42,313 nt of DNA from the NCBI GenBank assembly GCA_900318255.1, contig ONJX01000037.1, positions 1 through 42,313 of the forward strand. Direction: 5' to 3'. Shown here one piece after another: positions 33,688 through 42,313 of the stretch; position 1 is the first letter of the stretch; the number at the start of each line of letters is the position of its first letter. Source of the DNA: an uncultured Prevotellaceae bacterium. Lineage in GTDB: Bacteria > Bacteroidota > Bacteroidia > Bacteroidales > Muribaculaceae. The translations under genes and the position numbers were made by a program. The notes beneath the pieces are model-generated. The model ran no database searches and was not told the origin of the DNA. It worked only from the letters and a program-made list of their open reading frames with translations.

Positions 33688-33727
33688 TCAATAGTTCACA
33701 GTTAATAGTTCACGGTTAATGGTTCAC
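33686..33727. repeat. 14-bp tandem repeat, three copies
   Basis: AGTCAATAGTTCAC, AGTTAATAGTTCAC and GGTTAATGGTTCAC follow one another directly, starting at the stop codon of the NagB/PIG-L gene. Confidence 0.8.
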
Positions 33728-33861
33728 ATTTTAAACCAGCTCTGACAAGAGCGACCAGTCGGTGTTTTTTGGCTAATTTTGGTTAGATGGGCTTCCATTA
33801 AGTATAATTATCCAAAAACGGTAGTAATGTAACTATTGTCAATAACAGATAATTCACGATT

Positions 33862-34866
33862 ATGAAAAAGACGCTTTTATTATCAGTAATGTTGCTGTCG
33901 CTCTGTGCTTCGATGAGCGCGTTATCGCCTATTAGGGTGAGAATAAATGGTGAGAATTTTGCTTTCATCCATAGTGAGAAAGTCCCCGAGTCGATGAACG
34001 AGAAATTCCTCAAGGGCGTGTATTGTGGCACCACGAGCGACTTTAAGGATGTGGAGGTGTTTATCACCCAGTTTAAAGCTTTTGAAAACTACACCTCGAC
34101 AGTGCTCGAAGTGTTGGGCGACTATTATGTGGTCACCTATAAGCCCGAAGGCGGCATCATCGACGGAGCGTTGCTGCTCAAGAAAAACGACATTGAAATG
34201 GCTGTTGACTACACTAATCCTCGCGGCAACAGGATGAGGGCCAAGTCGCCCACCATCGACCTCGATTTAGACAAGGTGAGCGTGACCCGTAACTTTTTGA
34301 CCCAAGTCAACGCCAATGAGATGGGTGGTCCCATCATCACCGAGGATGGCAGCGTGACAATGGTCTATGCCATTGACCAGACAGGAAAAATCTCTGCTCC
34401 AACCACTACTGAGCACTCCACATGGATTGAGGCCGAGAACTCGAGCGTTCCCGGCAACCGCGGTGGCAAGACAGTGAGCGAGAGAAACCGGTGCCGCACA
34501 TTGGGACCAGGGATGAACGTCATCTCGTTCTACACACAACCCTTGAGCAAAGAGACCGAGGCCACTGCCAGGAGACTGGAGACTCTGTTGAAGGAGTTCG
34601 ACGAAATGCAGGCTAGTGCCAAGACGGAGCTAGAGGTGATGGGAGCCGTGACATGCCTGGTAGATCTAAAATCAGCACAACGGGGCATGATTCTGCGCAA
34701 CCCTAAGCTATGGCTCACCTGGCTCAACAAGAACCCTAAGAGCCAAAGCATGGAAGCCCTCACCGAGTCGCTCGATGATGAGGATTTTAAAAGAGAACTT
34801 TTGAAAGAGGTCAAATCGTTAAAAAACAAGAAGCTGCGCAGGGCCTGGCTCAAGCGCCTGAAATAG
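33862..34866 (+). CDS. Exported protein of unknown function
   Basis: The 334-residue protein has a signal peptide (MKKTLLLSVMLLSLCASMSA). The N-terminal half alternates strands and turns (RVRINGENFAFIHSEKV, VEVFITQFKAFENYTSTVLEVLGDYYVVTY). Then come a short Ser/Thr/Glu-rich part (STWIEAENSSVPGNRGGKTV) and, from about residue 230, charged helices (TARRLETLLKEFDEMQASAKTELE, MEALTESLDDEDFKRELLKEV). The end is very basic (KSLKNKKLRRAWLKRLK), which is unusual for an exported protein and could contact nucleic acid, lipid A or acidic glycan. I know no family for it. The gene stands alone. Confidence 0.75.
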   Translation: MKKTLLLSVMLLSLCASMSALSPIRVRINGENFAFIHSEKVPESMNEKFLKGVYCGTTSDFKDVEVFITQFKAFENYTSTVLEVLGDYYVVTYKPEGGIIDGALLLKKNDIEMAVDYTNPRGNRMRAKSPTIDLDLDKVSVTRNFLTQVNANEMGGPIITEDGSVTMVYAIDQTGKISAPTTTEHSTWIEAENSSVPGNRGGKTVSERNRCRTLGPGMNVISFYTQPLSKETEATARRLETLLKEFDEMQASAKTELEVMGAVTCLVDLKSAQRGMILRNPKLWLTWLNKNPKSQSMEALTESLDDEDFKRELLKEVKSLKNKKLRRAWLKRLK

Positions 34867-35389
34867 TGCCCCCATCCTTTTAAGAAATTAATGACAAGAC
34901 ATTTTTGTGGCAAGCAATATATTATTAATGACACCTGAGCCAGCTTTAATTAGGTACTTGCTTTGTGGAGATTAAGCAAGAATAGCATATTTTGGCTTCT
35001 AAAGTAAAAATGTCTTAATCCTCATTAGTTCATTCGTGTGTTGTTCAACCTCTCACGAGGTTAACAACCACATCGATAAGCAAGAGAAGCCTCAGAAACA
35101 TGATTAACATAGAGATGTCAATTACTGTTGTGTTAGGCGGGGCGTGAAAATTGTTAATAACTTATTGAGGAAATATTTTGCTCGAGGAGAAGTTTTGCCG
35201 TAACTTTACACACTCGAAAAAAAGCGTAACAAGAAATGATGTCCTTGCACAATGAAAAGCGAGGGCACGTTGATTAGCCCACTAAAACGAGCTAGCCAGC
35301 CATGCATTAGTAGCTGTCATTTAGCTTACAAATCACGCCTTGTGCCTACTTAACATTTAACATTTTTACACTTAACACTTAAGAAAAAT
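34867..35389. other. 520-base gap before dnaE with inverted repeats and the dnaE leader
   Basis: No gene is supported. AAGACATTTTT (34896-34906) and AAAAATGTCTT (35006-35016) are exact inverted repeats bounding about 121 bases, which contain the hairpin CTTGCTT-N10-AAGCAAG. A second hairpin, TTGTT-C-AACCTC-TCAC-GAGGTT-A-ACAA, lies at 35041-35066. The dnaE promoter is at 35177-35208 and the remaining 180 bases are its leader. Confidence 0.5.
35177..35208 (+). promoter_or_regulatory. Promoter for dnaE
   Basis: TTTG (35177-35180) and TAACTTTA (35201-35208, one mismatch in the last base) are 20 bases apart. The leader would be about 175 bases long. Confidence 0.55.
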
Positions 35390-38300
35390 ATGCTTCCTTT
35401 CATCCATCTTCACGTTCACTCGCAGTATTCGCTCCTTGATGGTCAGGCTCCTGTCAAGGGCATTGTTGATAAGGCCATCGCCAATGGCATGCGTGGCGTA
35501 GCACTCACCGACCACGGCAACATGTTTGGCATCAAGGAGCTGCACGACTATGTAAATAAGAAGAATGCTGATGTGGTTAGTGCCATTAAGGAGATAAAGA
35601 AAAAGATTGACGAAGAGCAAGACAAAGTGACGCCCAGTGCCGACGTTATCGCCAATCTGAAAATTGACCTTAATGAGCAAGAGAGCAAGCTGTTTAAGCC
35701 CATCTTTGGCTGCGAGGCCTACGTTGCCAACACCGATATGCGTTCTCACACCGACAAGCGCGACATAGGCCGGCACCTCATCTTGCTTGCCAAAAACGAG
35801 AAAGGTTATCACAACCTCATCAAGATAGTGTCGCGTGCGTGGACCGACGGCTTTTATAGCCATCCCCGTACCGACCACGCTGAGCTGGCAGCGCACCACG
35901 AGGGCGTAATATGCTGCTCGGCATGCCTGGGCGGCGAGGTGCCGCAGCTCATCATGAATGGCGACATCAATGGCGCTCGCGAGGTGATAAAGTGGTATAA
36001 GAGCGTCTTTGGCGACGACTATTACCTAGAGTTGCAGCGCCACAAGGCCACGGTACCCAATGCCAACCACGAGACATTCCAGAAGCAGCAGGAGGTGAAT
36101 GCCGTGCTGCTGCAGCTGAGCAAGGAGCTGGGCGTGAAAGTGGTGTGCTCTAACGACTCACACTTCCTCAACGAGGATGATGCCGATGCCCATGAGCGCC
36201 TAGTGCTGCTCTCCACTGGTCGGCGCCTGGGAGAGCAAAACACCATGGCCTATACCAAGCAGGAGTGGTTCAAGACCCAGGAGGAGATGAACGAGCTCTT
36301 TGCCGACGTGCCCGAGGCACTGCAAAACACCATGGAGATTCTCGACAAGGTGGAGATTTACTCCATCAACCATGCTCCTATCTTGCCCGACTTCCCGTTG
36401 CCCGACGGCTTTGACAACGAAGACGACTACTTGCGCCACCTGGTGTATGAGGGTGCTAAGGAGCGGTGGCCCAATATGGACGACGAGCATCGCGAGCGCA
36501 TCGACTTTGAGCTAGAGACCATCAAGAAGATGGGTTTCCCGGGCTATTTCTTGATAGTGCAAGACTACATACGCGTGGCGCCGTCGCTGGGCTGCTCGGT
36601 GGGGCCTGGCCGTGGCTCGGCAGCGGGCTCGGCAGTGGCCTATTGCTTGGGAATTACTAAGATCGACCCCATCAAGTATGACTTGCTGTTTGAGCGTTTC
36701 TTGAACCCCGACCGCATCTCGTTGCCCGATATTGACGTGGATTTTGACGACGACGGTCGCGCCGCAGTGCTCAAATATGTTACTGAGAAATATGGCGCCG
36801 AGAAGGTGGCACACATCATCACCTACGGCACCATGGCCGCCAAGATGGCAATCAAGGACGTGGCTCGTGTGCATGACCTGCCCATCCCCGAGAGCAACCG
36901 CTTGGCAGGCTTTATCCCCTCACGCCCTAACGATATGCCCGAGGACGAGAAGGGCAAGCCTTATAAAATCACCATCAAGAACTGCCTCAAGTGCTTCCCA
37001 GAGTTCCGCCACGAGCTAGACAATCCTAACCATATAATTGGTGACACCATCAGATTTGCCGAGAAGCTCGAGGGCAACGTGCGCGGCACTGGTGTTCACG
37101 CCTGCGGTGTGATCATTGGCCGTGACGACATCACCGACTGGGTGCCAGTGAGCACAGCCATTGATAAAGAGGATAAAGATGGCGCCCGCATAGTGGTGAC
37201 ACAATATGAAGGCAGCGTGATAGAGGAAACTGGCCTGATCAAGATGGACTTCCTGGGGCTGAAGACGCTCTCAATCATCAAGGATGCTCTTGCCAATATC
37301 AAGCAGACTCACGGCATCGACATTGATATTGAAAAGATTCCCATCGACGACCCCAAGACCTATCAGCTCTATTGCGAAGGAAAGACCACGGGCACGTTCC
37401 AGTTTGAGTCGGCAGGTATGCAGAAGTATCTTGTGGAGCTGCAGCCAAGCACCTTCGAGGACTTGATAGCGATGAATGCCCTCTATCGCCCAGGGCCTAT
37501 GGCCTATATCCCGCAGTTCATCGCGCGCAAGCACGGCCGCGAGCCCATCACCTACGACTTTCCCGAGATGGAGAAATACCTCAAGGACACCTATGGTATC
37601 ACCGTCTATCAGGAGCAGGTGATGCTGCTGTCGCGCCTGCTGGCGGGCTTCACCCGTGGCGAGAGCGACGTGCTGCGCAAGGCTATGGGCAAGAAGCAGA
37701 AGGACAAGCTCGACAAGCTCAAGCCCAAGTTCATCAAAGGCGGTGAGGAGCGTGGTCACGACAGCAAAACGTTAGAAAAAATATGGAGTGACTGGGAGGC
37801 CTTTGCCTCTTACGCCTTCAACAAAAGCCACGCCACGTGCTACAGCTGGGTGGCTTACCAAACGGCATACCTCAAGGCCAATTACCCAAGCGAGTATATG
37901 GCAGCTGTGCTCAGTCGCTCGGGCGACGTGGATAAGATGACAAAGTTTATGGACGAGTGCAAGGCCATTGGTGTGAAGGTTATGGGACCCGACATTAATG
38001 AGAGCTTCAAGTCGTTCAGCGCCAACAAGGAGGGCATCATTCGCTTTGGGCTTAACGGCATCAAGGGCTTTGGCTCTAACTCGGTAGATGCCATTATCGC
38101 CGAGCGCGAGAAGAATGGACCGTTCAAGGATGTGTATGACGTGGTGGAACGTGTGAACCTCTCGGCTTGCAACCGCCGTGCTATCGAGGCACTGGCGCTC
38201 TCGGGGGCTTTCGACAGCTTTGGGGTGCCGCGTGAGGCCTTCTTTGAGAAGAACACTAAGGGCGAGGACTTCAGCGAGGTGCTCGTGAGATATGGTCAGC

Positions 38301-39040
38301 AATATCAGCTCGACAAGAGCAGCCAGGTCAACAGCCTCTTTGGCGACATGATGGACTCATTCACGTCTAAGCCTCCTATCCCTAAGGCAGAGCCGTGGCC
38401 CAACATGGAAAAGCTCTCTCGCGAGCGCGATTTGGTGGGCATCTATCTCTCGGCTCATCCGCTCGACCCATTCTTCATGGAGATGAAGTTTGGCTGCACA
38501 TCAACCATCAAGAACTTTGTTGAGACTGGCGAGAGCCACCTCGGGCACGAGTATGTGCTCGGCGGAGTGGTGACCGACTATGTGGAACGTCCTACCAAGC
38601 GTGGCAACAACTGTGGTATTCTCAAGATTGAGGATAAGACAGGCAGTGTAGAGTTTGTTCTCTTCGACAAGGTGTTCACCGAATATCGCAACTACTGTAT
38701 TCCTGGCACGGCAATTGCAGTAAGATGCAAGTATGAGATGAGTCACTACAACAACAAGGTGTCGCTAAGGGTGAGCAGCATAGCGTTCCTTAAGGACCTC
38801 AAAGGCAAGATGGTTCAGAACATCATCATCAACCTTAACGAGAAGCAGTTGCAGTTTGGCTCTCTCATGCTCGAGCAGCTCAAGGCCGAGAGCGACACTA
38901 AGTGCGGGCTCATTTTCAAGATTCACGACCTGGAGACCAACCGATATGTAGAGATGAAATCGAAGTTCAGGATTCCGCTCACGAGGGAGTTTATTGAGCA
39001 GCTTGATGAACTTGGAATAAAATATAAAGTTGAAGTATAA
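35390..39040 (+). CDS. dnaE: DNA polymerase III alpha subunit
   Basis: This is the replicative polymerase subunit. The 1216 residues show the PHP domain (FIHLHVHSQYSLLDG, GVALTDHGNMFG), the polymerase palm with catalytic Asp residues in PDIDVDF (446-452) and in KMDFLGLKTLS (Asp about 620), the GPGRGSAAGSAVAYCLGI loop, the fingers (YRPGPMAYIPQFI, QEQVMLLSRLLAGF), helix-hairpin-helix (FGLNGIKGFGSNSVDAI), and a C-terminal OB fold (LGHEYVLGGVVTDYVER). Residues about 60-105 include an acidic, lysine-rich insertion after the first PHP motif. It has its own promoter, and trxA follows 73 bases later. Confidence 0.98.
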   Translation: MLPFIHLHVHSQYSLLDGQAPVKGIVDKAIANGMRGVALTDHGNMFGIKELHDYVNKKNADVVSAIKEIKKKIDEEQDKVTPSADVIANLKIDLNEQESKLFKPIFGCEAYVANTDMRSHTDKRDIGRHLILLAKNEKGYHNLIKIVSRAWTDGFYSHPRTDHAELAAHHEGVICCSACLGGEVPQLIMNGDINGAREVIKWYKSVFGDDYYLELQRHKATVPNANHETFQKQQEVNAVLLQLSKELGVKVVCSNDSHFLNEDDADAHERLVLLSTGRRLGEQNTMAYTKQEWFKTQEEMNELFADVPEALQNTMEILDKVEIYSINHAPILPDFPLPDGFDNEDDYLRHLVYEGAKERWPNMDDEHRERIDFELETIKKMGFPGYFLIVQDYIRVAPSLGCSVGPGRGSAAGSAVAYCLGITKIDPIKYDLLFERFLNPDRISLPDIDVDFDDDGRAAVLKYVTEKYGAEKVAHIITYGTMAAKMAIKDVARVHDLPIPESNRLAGFIPSRPNDMPEDEKGKPYKITIKNCLKCFPEFRHELDNPNHIIGDTIRFAEKLEGNVRGTGVHACGVIIGRDDITDWVPVSTAIDKEDKDGARIVVTQYEGSVIEETGLIKMDFLGLKTLSIIKDALANIKQTHGIDIDIEKIPIDDPKTYQLYCEGKTTGTFQFESAGMQKYLVELQPSTFEDLIAMNALYRPGPMAYIPQFIARKHGREPITYDFPEMEKYLKDTYGITVYQEQVMLLSRLLAGFTRGESDVLRKAMGKKQKDKLDKLKPKFIKGGEERGHDSKTLEKIWSDWEAFASYAFNKSHATCYSWVAYQTAYLKANYPSEYMAAVLSRSGDVDKMTKFMDECKAIGVKVMGPDINESFKSFSANKEGIIRFGLNGIKGFGSNSVDAIIAEREKNGPFKDVYDVVERVNLSACNRRAIEALALSGAFDSFGVPREAFFEKNTKGEDFSEVLVRYGQQYQLDKSSQVNSLFGDMMDSFTSKPPIPKAEPWPNMEKLSRERDLVGIYLSAHPLDPFFMEMKFGCTSTIKNFVETGESHLGHEYVLGGVVTDYVERPTKRGNNCGILKIEDKTGSVEFVLFDKVFTEYRNYCIPGTAIAVRCKYEMSHYNNKVSLRVSSIAFLKDLKGKMVQNIIINLNEKQLQFGSLMLEQLKAESDTKCGLIFKIHDLETNRYVEMKSKFRIPLTREFIEQLDELGIKYKVEV

Positions 39041-39060
39041 TTATCGTTCAGCAATTATTT

Positions 39061-39077
39061 TGTGACATTTTGTCACA
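39061..39077. promoter_or_regulatory. 17-bp palindrome upstream of trxA, possible regulator site
   Basis: TGTGACA-TTT-TGTCACA is a perfect inverted repeat, 37 bases before trxA. Its TGTGA...TCACA arms resemble binding sites of the CRP/FNR superfamily, though with 7 rather than 6 central bases. No promoter match is clear nearby. Regulation is a guess. Confidence 0.35.
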
Positions 39078-39113
39078 CGAAATTGTTGGGCACAACAAAG
39101 AAAACACACAATT

Positions 39114-39428
39114 ATGGCAAAAGAATTTAACGACGCTAACATTAATGAGGTTATTCAATCGGGCAAGCCCGTAGTAGTAGATTTCTGGGCAGAGTGGTGC
39201 GGCCCGTGCAAGGCTGTCTCGCCCATTGTTGACGAGCTGGCACAGGAGTTTGAGGGCAAAGTGGAAATTGGCAAGTACGACGTTGACGAGGGTGGCGACT
39301 TCATGGCAGAGTATGGCATCCGCAACATCCCCACCATTCTCTTCTTCAAGAACGGCGAGCTCCAAGACCGCAATGTGGGCTCTATCGCCAAGGATGCCCT
39401 CAAGGCAAAGATTGAGGCTCTGCTCTAG
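39114..39428 (+). CDS. trxA: Thioredoxin
   Basis: Thioredoxin reduces disulfides in the cytoplasm. The 104 residues have the WCGPC active site in VVDFWAEWCGPCKAVSPIVDEL and the cis-Pro loop in GIRNIPTILFFKNGE. The length is standard and there is no signal peptide. It lies 73 bases after dnaE, and read-through from dnaE is possible. The stop is 24 bases from the stop of the convergent phosphodiesterase gene. Confidence 0.97.
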   Translation: MAKEFNDANINEVIQSGKPVVVDFWAEWCGPCKAVSPIVDELAQEFEGKVEIGKYDVDEGGDFMAEYGIRNIPTILFFKNGELQDRNVGSIAKDALKAKIEALL

Positions 39429-39452
39429 AGCTCATAGCCACAGCACTTAGCT

Positions 39453-41360
39453 CTATCTAACAACGACCTTCTTGCTGTCATGGATGTAGATGCCGGCAGG
39501 GAGGTTGTTGTCACTCATTCTGCGACCTGTGAGGTCGTAGTAGTGGGTGTCCTTGATGCATGGTGCTGCAGCATTGACGGCGTCGATGGCGGTGTCGTCG
39601 GGGGTGTGGATGCGATAGGCGGCATAGCCGTTGCCCATGGTGTATTCATAGACGATGACGCTCTTGCCTCGCTCGGGCACGACACGGAAGAACGAGCCCA
39701 CCGACGGGTTGGCCGAGTAGCCACCGGTTCCCATTGGTGGCACTGATGCTATGGCGGCACCCTCGGCACTCATGTCGCGAATCGAGAAGCCTCCATTATA
39801 ATTACTGCCACTAGTGTAGAGAAACATCTGGTGTCCGTCGAGCTCAAAAAAGGCGCCACCTACCGACGAGTTGCTGTTAGGCACCGTGGTGTTGAGTGAG
39901 CCAGGGATGTATTTACCCTTGTCGCTGCCATCGTAGAGATAGTAGCCTTGATTGCGCACTTGATAGACGAAGTGATAGGGGTCGTTGTCGATGGGATAGA
40001 CGACACCCGCTGTGGAACCGGCAAACGATACGGCGTCGGTCGATTCGGTGCCTTCAAACTCCCCATTTACTATTTTCACGAGAGAGATATAGGAGAGCCC
40101 ATTCTGAAAGTGATAGATGTGTCCGCTCTCCTCGCTCATCACGTCGCCTATGGCACTGATGAAGTTGGTCTGGCCAGCATCGTCGAGTTCGAAGTCAACC
40201 TCAAGAGGCTCTGCTTCGATGTCTCCGCCAGGATATATCAAGAGCTTGTTGGGGGTTGATGTCACGCCGTCGGCGCGCTGAATGAGGTTGCCGGCGCTGT
40301 CGAAGCAGATGCCGTGACTGCTGGTTCCTGGAGCCTCGCTGATGGTGCCGTCGGGCTTGAGAATCACGAGTTTGCTGGTGGTGTAGTTGTTGGCATAGAA
40401 GATACCATCATTGCTGATGGCGGCTTGTTGAGCCGACTTGTAGGGTGAATTGTCATCTGCAAGCCCCGAGGGAAAATTTGTGGGAAGATTTCCTTTCTCT
40501 CGTGTGTAAGAAAATACGGTATCTACCACCACCTGCAGCGGTTCCATGGGCTCCACGATGTCGTCCCAGTTGATGTCCTGTAGCTCGGGCATTTCGCTTG
40601 CCATGAGGTAGTCGCAGGTAATCATCGCCACGCCCATCTCGCCATATAGATTGTAATTGGCTAGCGAGTTTACAGTCCACACAGCCACGTCAATTCCCTT
40701 ATCATGGAATTTCTTGACGGTGTATTTGTCTAGGCATCCAGCCTCGATGCTTGGCATGAGTCCCCACTGCACAATCCAGTCGAAATATGTGGCCCAGTTG
40801 CTGTTGCACAGGAACTGGCACTTGAGGGCCGGGAAATTGGTGCGAACATACTCTAGCGAGTTGCGCATTGAGGTGAGGATAATGGCTTTGTCGGTTAGTC
40901 CTTTTTCCTCGATAAGGGCGGCAAGGCCAGGGAAGTTGCTCATGTCGTTGTTGTTGATGCCTGTGGTCCATTTCAGTTCCACCACGGGGATAACGTTTTT
41001 CTCTTTACAGATGTCAAGATACTCGGCCACGGTGCAGATGTGGCCCGTGTAGGTCACTCCACCGCGCGTCTGAGTGTAGGTCTCGGCCTGCAGCTGTGCC
41101 AGTGTGGCACTGGCCACGGTGAGATTGCCGCCCACCGAGTTGGTGGTCTCGTCATGGCTAATCACATAGTGGCCGTCGGCTGTGACGCGCACGTCACACT
41201 CCAGGCCTTGATAGCCATAATGGTCAACGCCATTAGTGAAGGCTTCGACAGTGTTCATCACTCCCATATAGGAGCCACGGTGCCCAATGAAAGTGGGCTT
41301 CCATGCCCATGCGCAGGCTATACATGAAATGGCAATGGTAGTAAGTAGTAATTTTTTCAT
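39453..41360 (-). CDS. Secreted glycerophosphodiester phosphodiesterase with propeller-like and GIYI-tail regions
   Basis: GDPDs split glycerophosphodiesters into glycerol-3-phosphate and an alcohol. From MKKLLLTTIAISCIACAWAW, a signal peptide, the 635-residue protein shows the catalytic set: H27-R28 in FIGHRGS, E54 and D56 in GLECDVRVT, H69 in VISHDET, and VVELKW and DVAVWTVNS further on; the domain ends near residue 265. Residues about 280-590 have propeller-like strands (DGIFYANNYTTSKLVILKPDGTI, GHQMFLYTSGSNYNGGF). The last 29 residues, YYDLTGRRMSDN...GIYI...KVVVR, match the tail of the 958 protein. An upstream ATG at 41426 is rejected because it would precede the signal peptide by 22 polar residues. 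Confidence 0.88.
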   Translation of the reverse strand: MKKLLLTTIAISCIACAWAWKPTFIGHRGSYMGVMNTVEAFTNGVDHYGYQGLECDVRVTADGHYVISHDETTNSVGGNLTVASATLAQLQAETYTQTRGGVTYTGHICTVAEYLDICKEKNVIPVVELKWTTGINNNDMSNFPGLAALIEEKGLTDKAIILTSMRNSLEYVRTNFPALKCQFLCNSNWATYFDWIVQWGLMPSIEAGCLDKYTVKKFHDKGIDVAVWTVNSLANYNLYGEMGVAMITCDYLMASEMPELQDINWDDIVEPMEPLQVVVDTVFSYTREKGNLPTNFPSGLADDNSPYKSAQQAAISNDGIFYANNYTTSKLVILKPDGTISEAPGTSSHGICFDSAGNLIQRADGVTSTPNKLLIYPGGDIEAEPLEVDFELDDAGQTNFISAIGDVMSEESGHIYHFQNGLSYISLVKIVNGEFEGTESTDAVSFAGSTAGVVYPIDNDPYHFVYQVRNQGYYLYDGSDKGKYIPGSLNTTVPNSNSSVGGAFFELDGHQMFLYTSGSNYNGGFSIRDMSAEGAAIASVPPMGTGGYSANPSVGSFFRVVPERGKSVIVYEYTMGNGYAAYRIHTPDDTAIDAVNAAAPCIKDTHYYDLTGRRMSDNNLPAGIYIHDSKKVVVR

Positions 41361-41474
41361 GACGCTTAGTATTAAATTTGTTAAAATTTGAGCGGTAAAT
41401 ATAATATTTTTTCTTGTTGTGGGCAAGGAAAAAAGAGAAAATTTTGGTTTGAAAAGAAAAACTTAAGTTTCCAT

Positions 41475-41506
41475 TTTGTATTTCGCATGACTTTTTTTAC
41501 CTTTGT
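41475..41506 (+). promoter_or_regulatory. Promoter for the broken AAA-ATPase-like gene
   Basis: TTTG (41475-41478) and TACCTTTG (41499-41506) are 20 bases apart, a full consensus match. The leader is about 25 bases. The promoter is intact although the gene is not. Confidence 0.65.
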
Positions 41507-41536
41507 AGCTTAGAACACAACAATATTATTAAGCTG

Positions 41537-42313
41537 ATGACACCGCTACGCCGTTTCCCTGCCGGAGTGCAGGACTTTGAGAAGATTAGAACCGACGGTT
41601 TTGTCTATGTTGACAAGACCGAGTACATCTATGAGCTTGCCAATAATTTTGGCGATGCACTTTTCCTGAGTCGCCCCCGGCGCTTTGGCAAGTCGCTGTT
41701 GTGCTCCACTTTGAAGTATTATTTCCAGGGTCGCAAGGACCTCTTTGAGGGCCTGGCGATGGAGCGTCGAAGTGCAAGAGCGATGATATAGAAGAGGTGT
41801 CGCAGTTGCTTGATTCTCTGCTTCGCGAGTATGAGGTCGCTTATGAATGCCTAGGGGTTGAGACCTCGTTTGGAGCGCGTCTCAAGCACCTCATCCTCAC
41901 TGCGCATGAGCGCACGGGCAAGCGCGCGGTACTAATCTTCGACGAGTACGACTCTCCAGTGCTCAATGTGATAGACTCTGCCGAGAAGATGAACGCCGTG
42001 CGTTCTCTCTTCAACACGTTCTACGGGCCTGTCAAGTATATGGCCGAGCACCTGCGCTTTGTGTTCATCACTGGCGTTACCAAGTTCTCGCAGATGTCGA
42101 TATTCTCCACTATCAACAACCTCACCAATATCTCGATGCATAAGAAGTGGGAGGGGTTGTGCGGTATCACCGCCCAGGAGCTTGAGGAGACGTTCAAGTT
42201 GGATATAGAGGCGATGGCTCAAGAATATGGCGTGACGGCTGCCGAGATGCTCCAGCGGTTGCGCGACCGCTACGACGGCTATCACTTTGGGCAGAGAATG
42301 GTCGATGTTTACA
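41537..42313 (+). pseudogene. AAA-ATPase-like/PD-(D/E)XK nuclease family protein, broken by a small deletion and frameshift, cut by the window edge
   Basis: The first frame encodes 84 residues: PAGVQDFEKIRTDGFVYVDK, LFLSRPRRFGKSLLCSTLKY with the Walker A-like GKS, and YFQGRKDLFEGLAMER, then runs to a stop at 41789. In another frame, from near 41772, coding resumes as KCKSDDIEEVSQLLDSL and continues to the edge without a stop: RAVLIFDEYDSPVLNVI (Walker B-like), FVFITGVTKFSQMSIFS, NNLTNISM, and RDRYDGYHFG. Family members carry about 15-20 more residues between the two parts (typically a '...P V i h l D f S' strand), so roughly 50 bases seem to be missing and the frame is shifted. These proteins form large families in gut Bacteroidetes with unclear function; the C-terminal nuclease domain, if present, is outside the window. 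Confidence 0.85.

Overview
The window looks like a chromosomal segment of a gut-type Bacteroidales bacterium, most likely Muribaculaceae or a close relative. The evidence is the promoter style (a -7 box TAnnTTTG with TTTG about 19-20 bases upstream, seen before many genes), Bacteroidetes families (fused NagB/PIG-L protein, DUF3127 protein with an SSB-like tip, PorT-like barrel, DUF4878-like lipoprotein, BspA-type leucine-rich repeats, AAA-ATPase-like/PD-(D/E)XK proteins) and secreted proteins that end in a dockerin or in a GIYI...KVVxK tail. The family-level placement is inference. No rRNA, tRNA, CRISPR array, prophage or conjugative module was seen.

Layout. 1-957: broken ISAs1-like transposase and an AT-rich gap. 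958-3939: large secreted propeller-like protein and a small secreted 3D-like barrel protein. 4169-7182: core genes on the minus strand, rsfS-ftsH and a DUF3127 OB-fold protein. 7612-11009: two-gene minus-strand operon, a TolB-like propeller followed by a secreted amidase with dockerin. 11403-14745: outer-membrane barrel and clpB. 15099-17322: lipoprotein, a membrane protein/winged-helix regulator pair, and iron-type superoxide dismutase. 17682-28309: secreted block with an NAGPA phosphodiester glycosidase, a PQQ-type propeller, a small lipoprotein, an M6 metalloprotease and a BspA-like protein. 28663-34866: dGTPase, small membrane protein, exonuclease III, NagB/PIG-L fusion and an exported protein. 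35390-39428: dnaE and trxA. 39453-41360: secreted glycerophosphodiester phosphodiesterase. 41537-42313: broken AAA-ATPase-like gene running off the edge.

How the genes fit together. Housekeeping genes for DNA synthesis and repair (dnaE, dgt, exonuclease III, DUF3127), proteostasis (ftsH, clpB), ribosome silencing (rsfS) and redox defence (sodB, trxA) alternate with exported proteins. Four exported proteins (amidase, NAGPA, M6 protease, BspA-like) end in a 57-residue two-loop dockerin module. Two others (the 958 protein and the phosphodiesterase) end in a 29-residue GIYI...KVVxK tail. These look like two alternative C-terminal modules of one exported proteome. No cohesin was seen.

The gaps are rich in small repeats: two copies of a 134-145 bp element with terminal inverted repeats and apparent target duplications, REP-like palindromes, a 54-bp repeat with a hairpin, and 7-bp and 14-bp tandem arrays. 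I found no clear new multigene system. The best leads are the paired C-terminal modules, the small mobile-element family, the NagB domain lacking usual catalytic residues, and an unexplained 520-base gap before dnaE.
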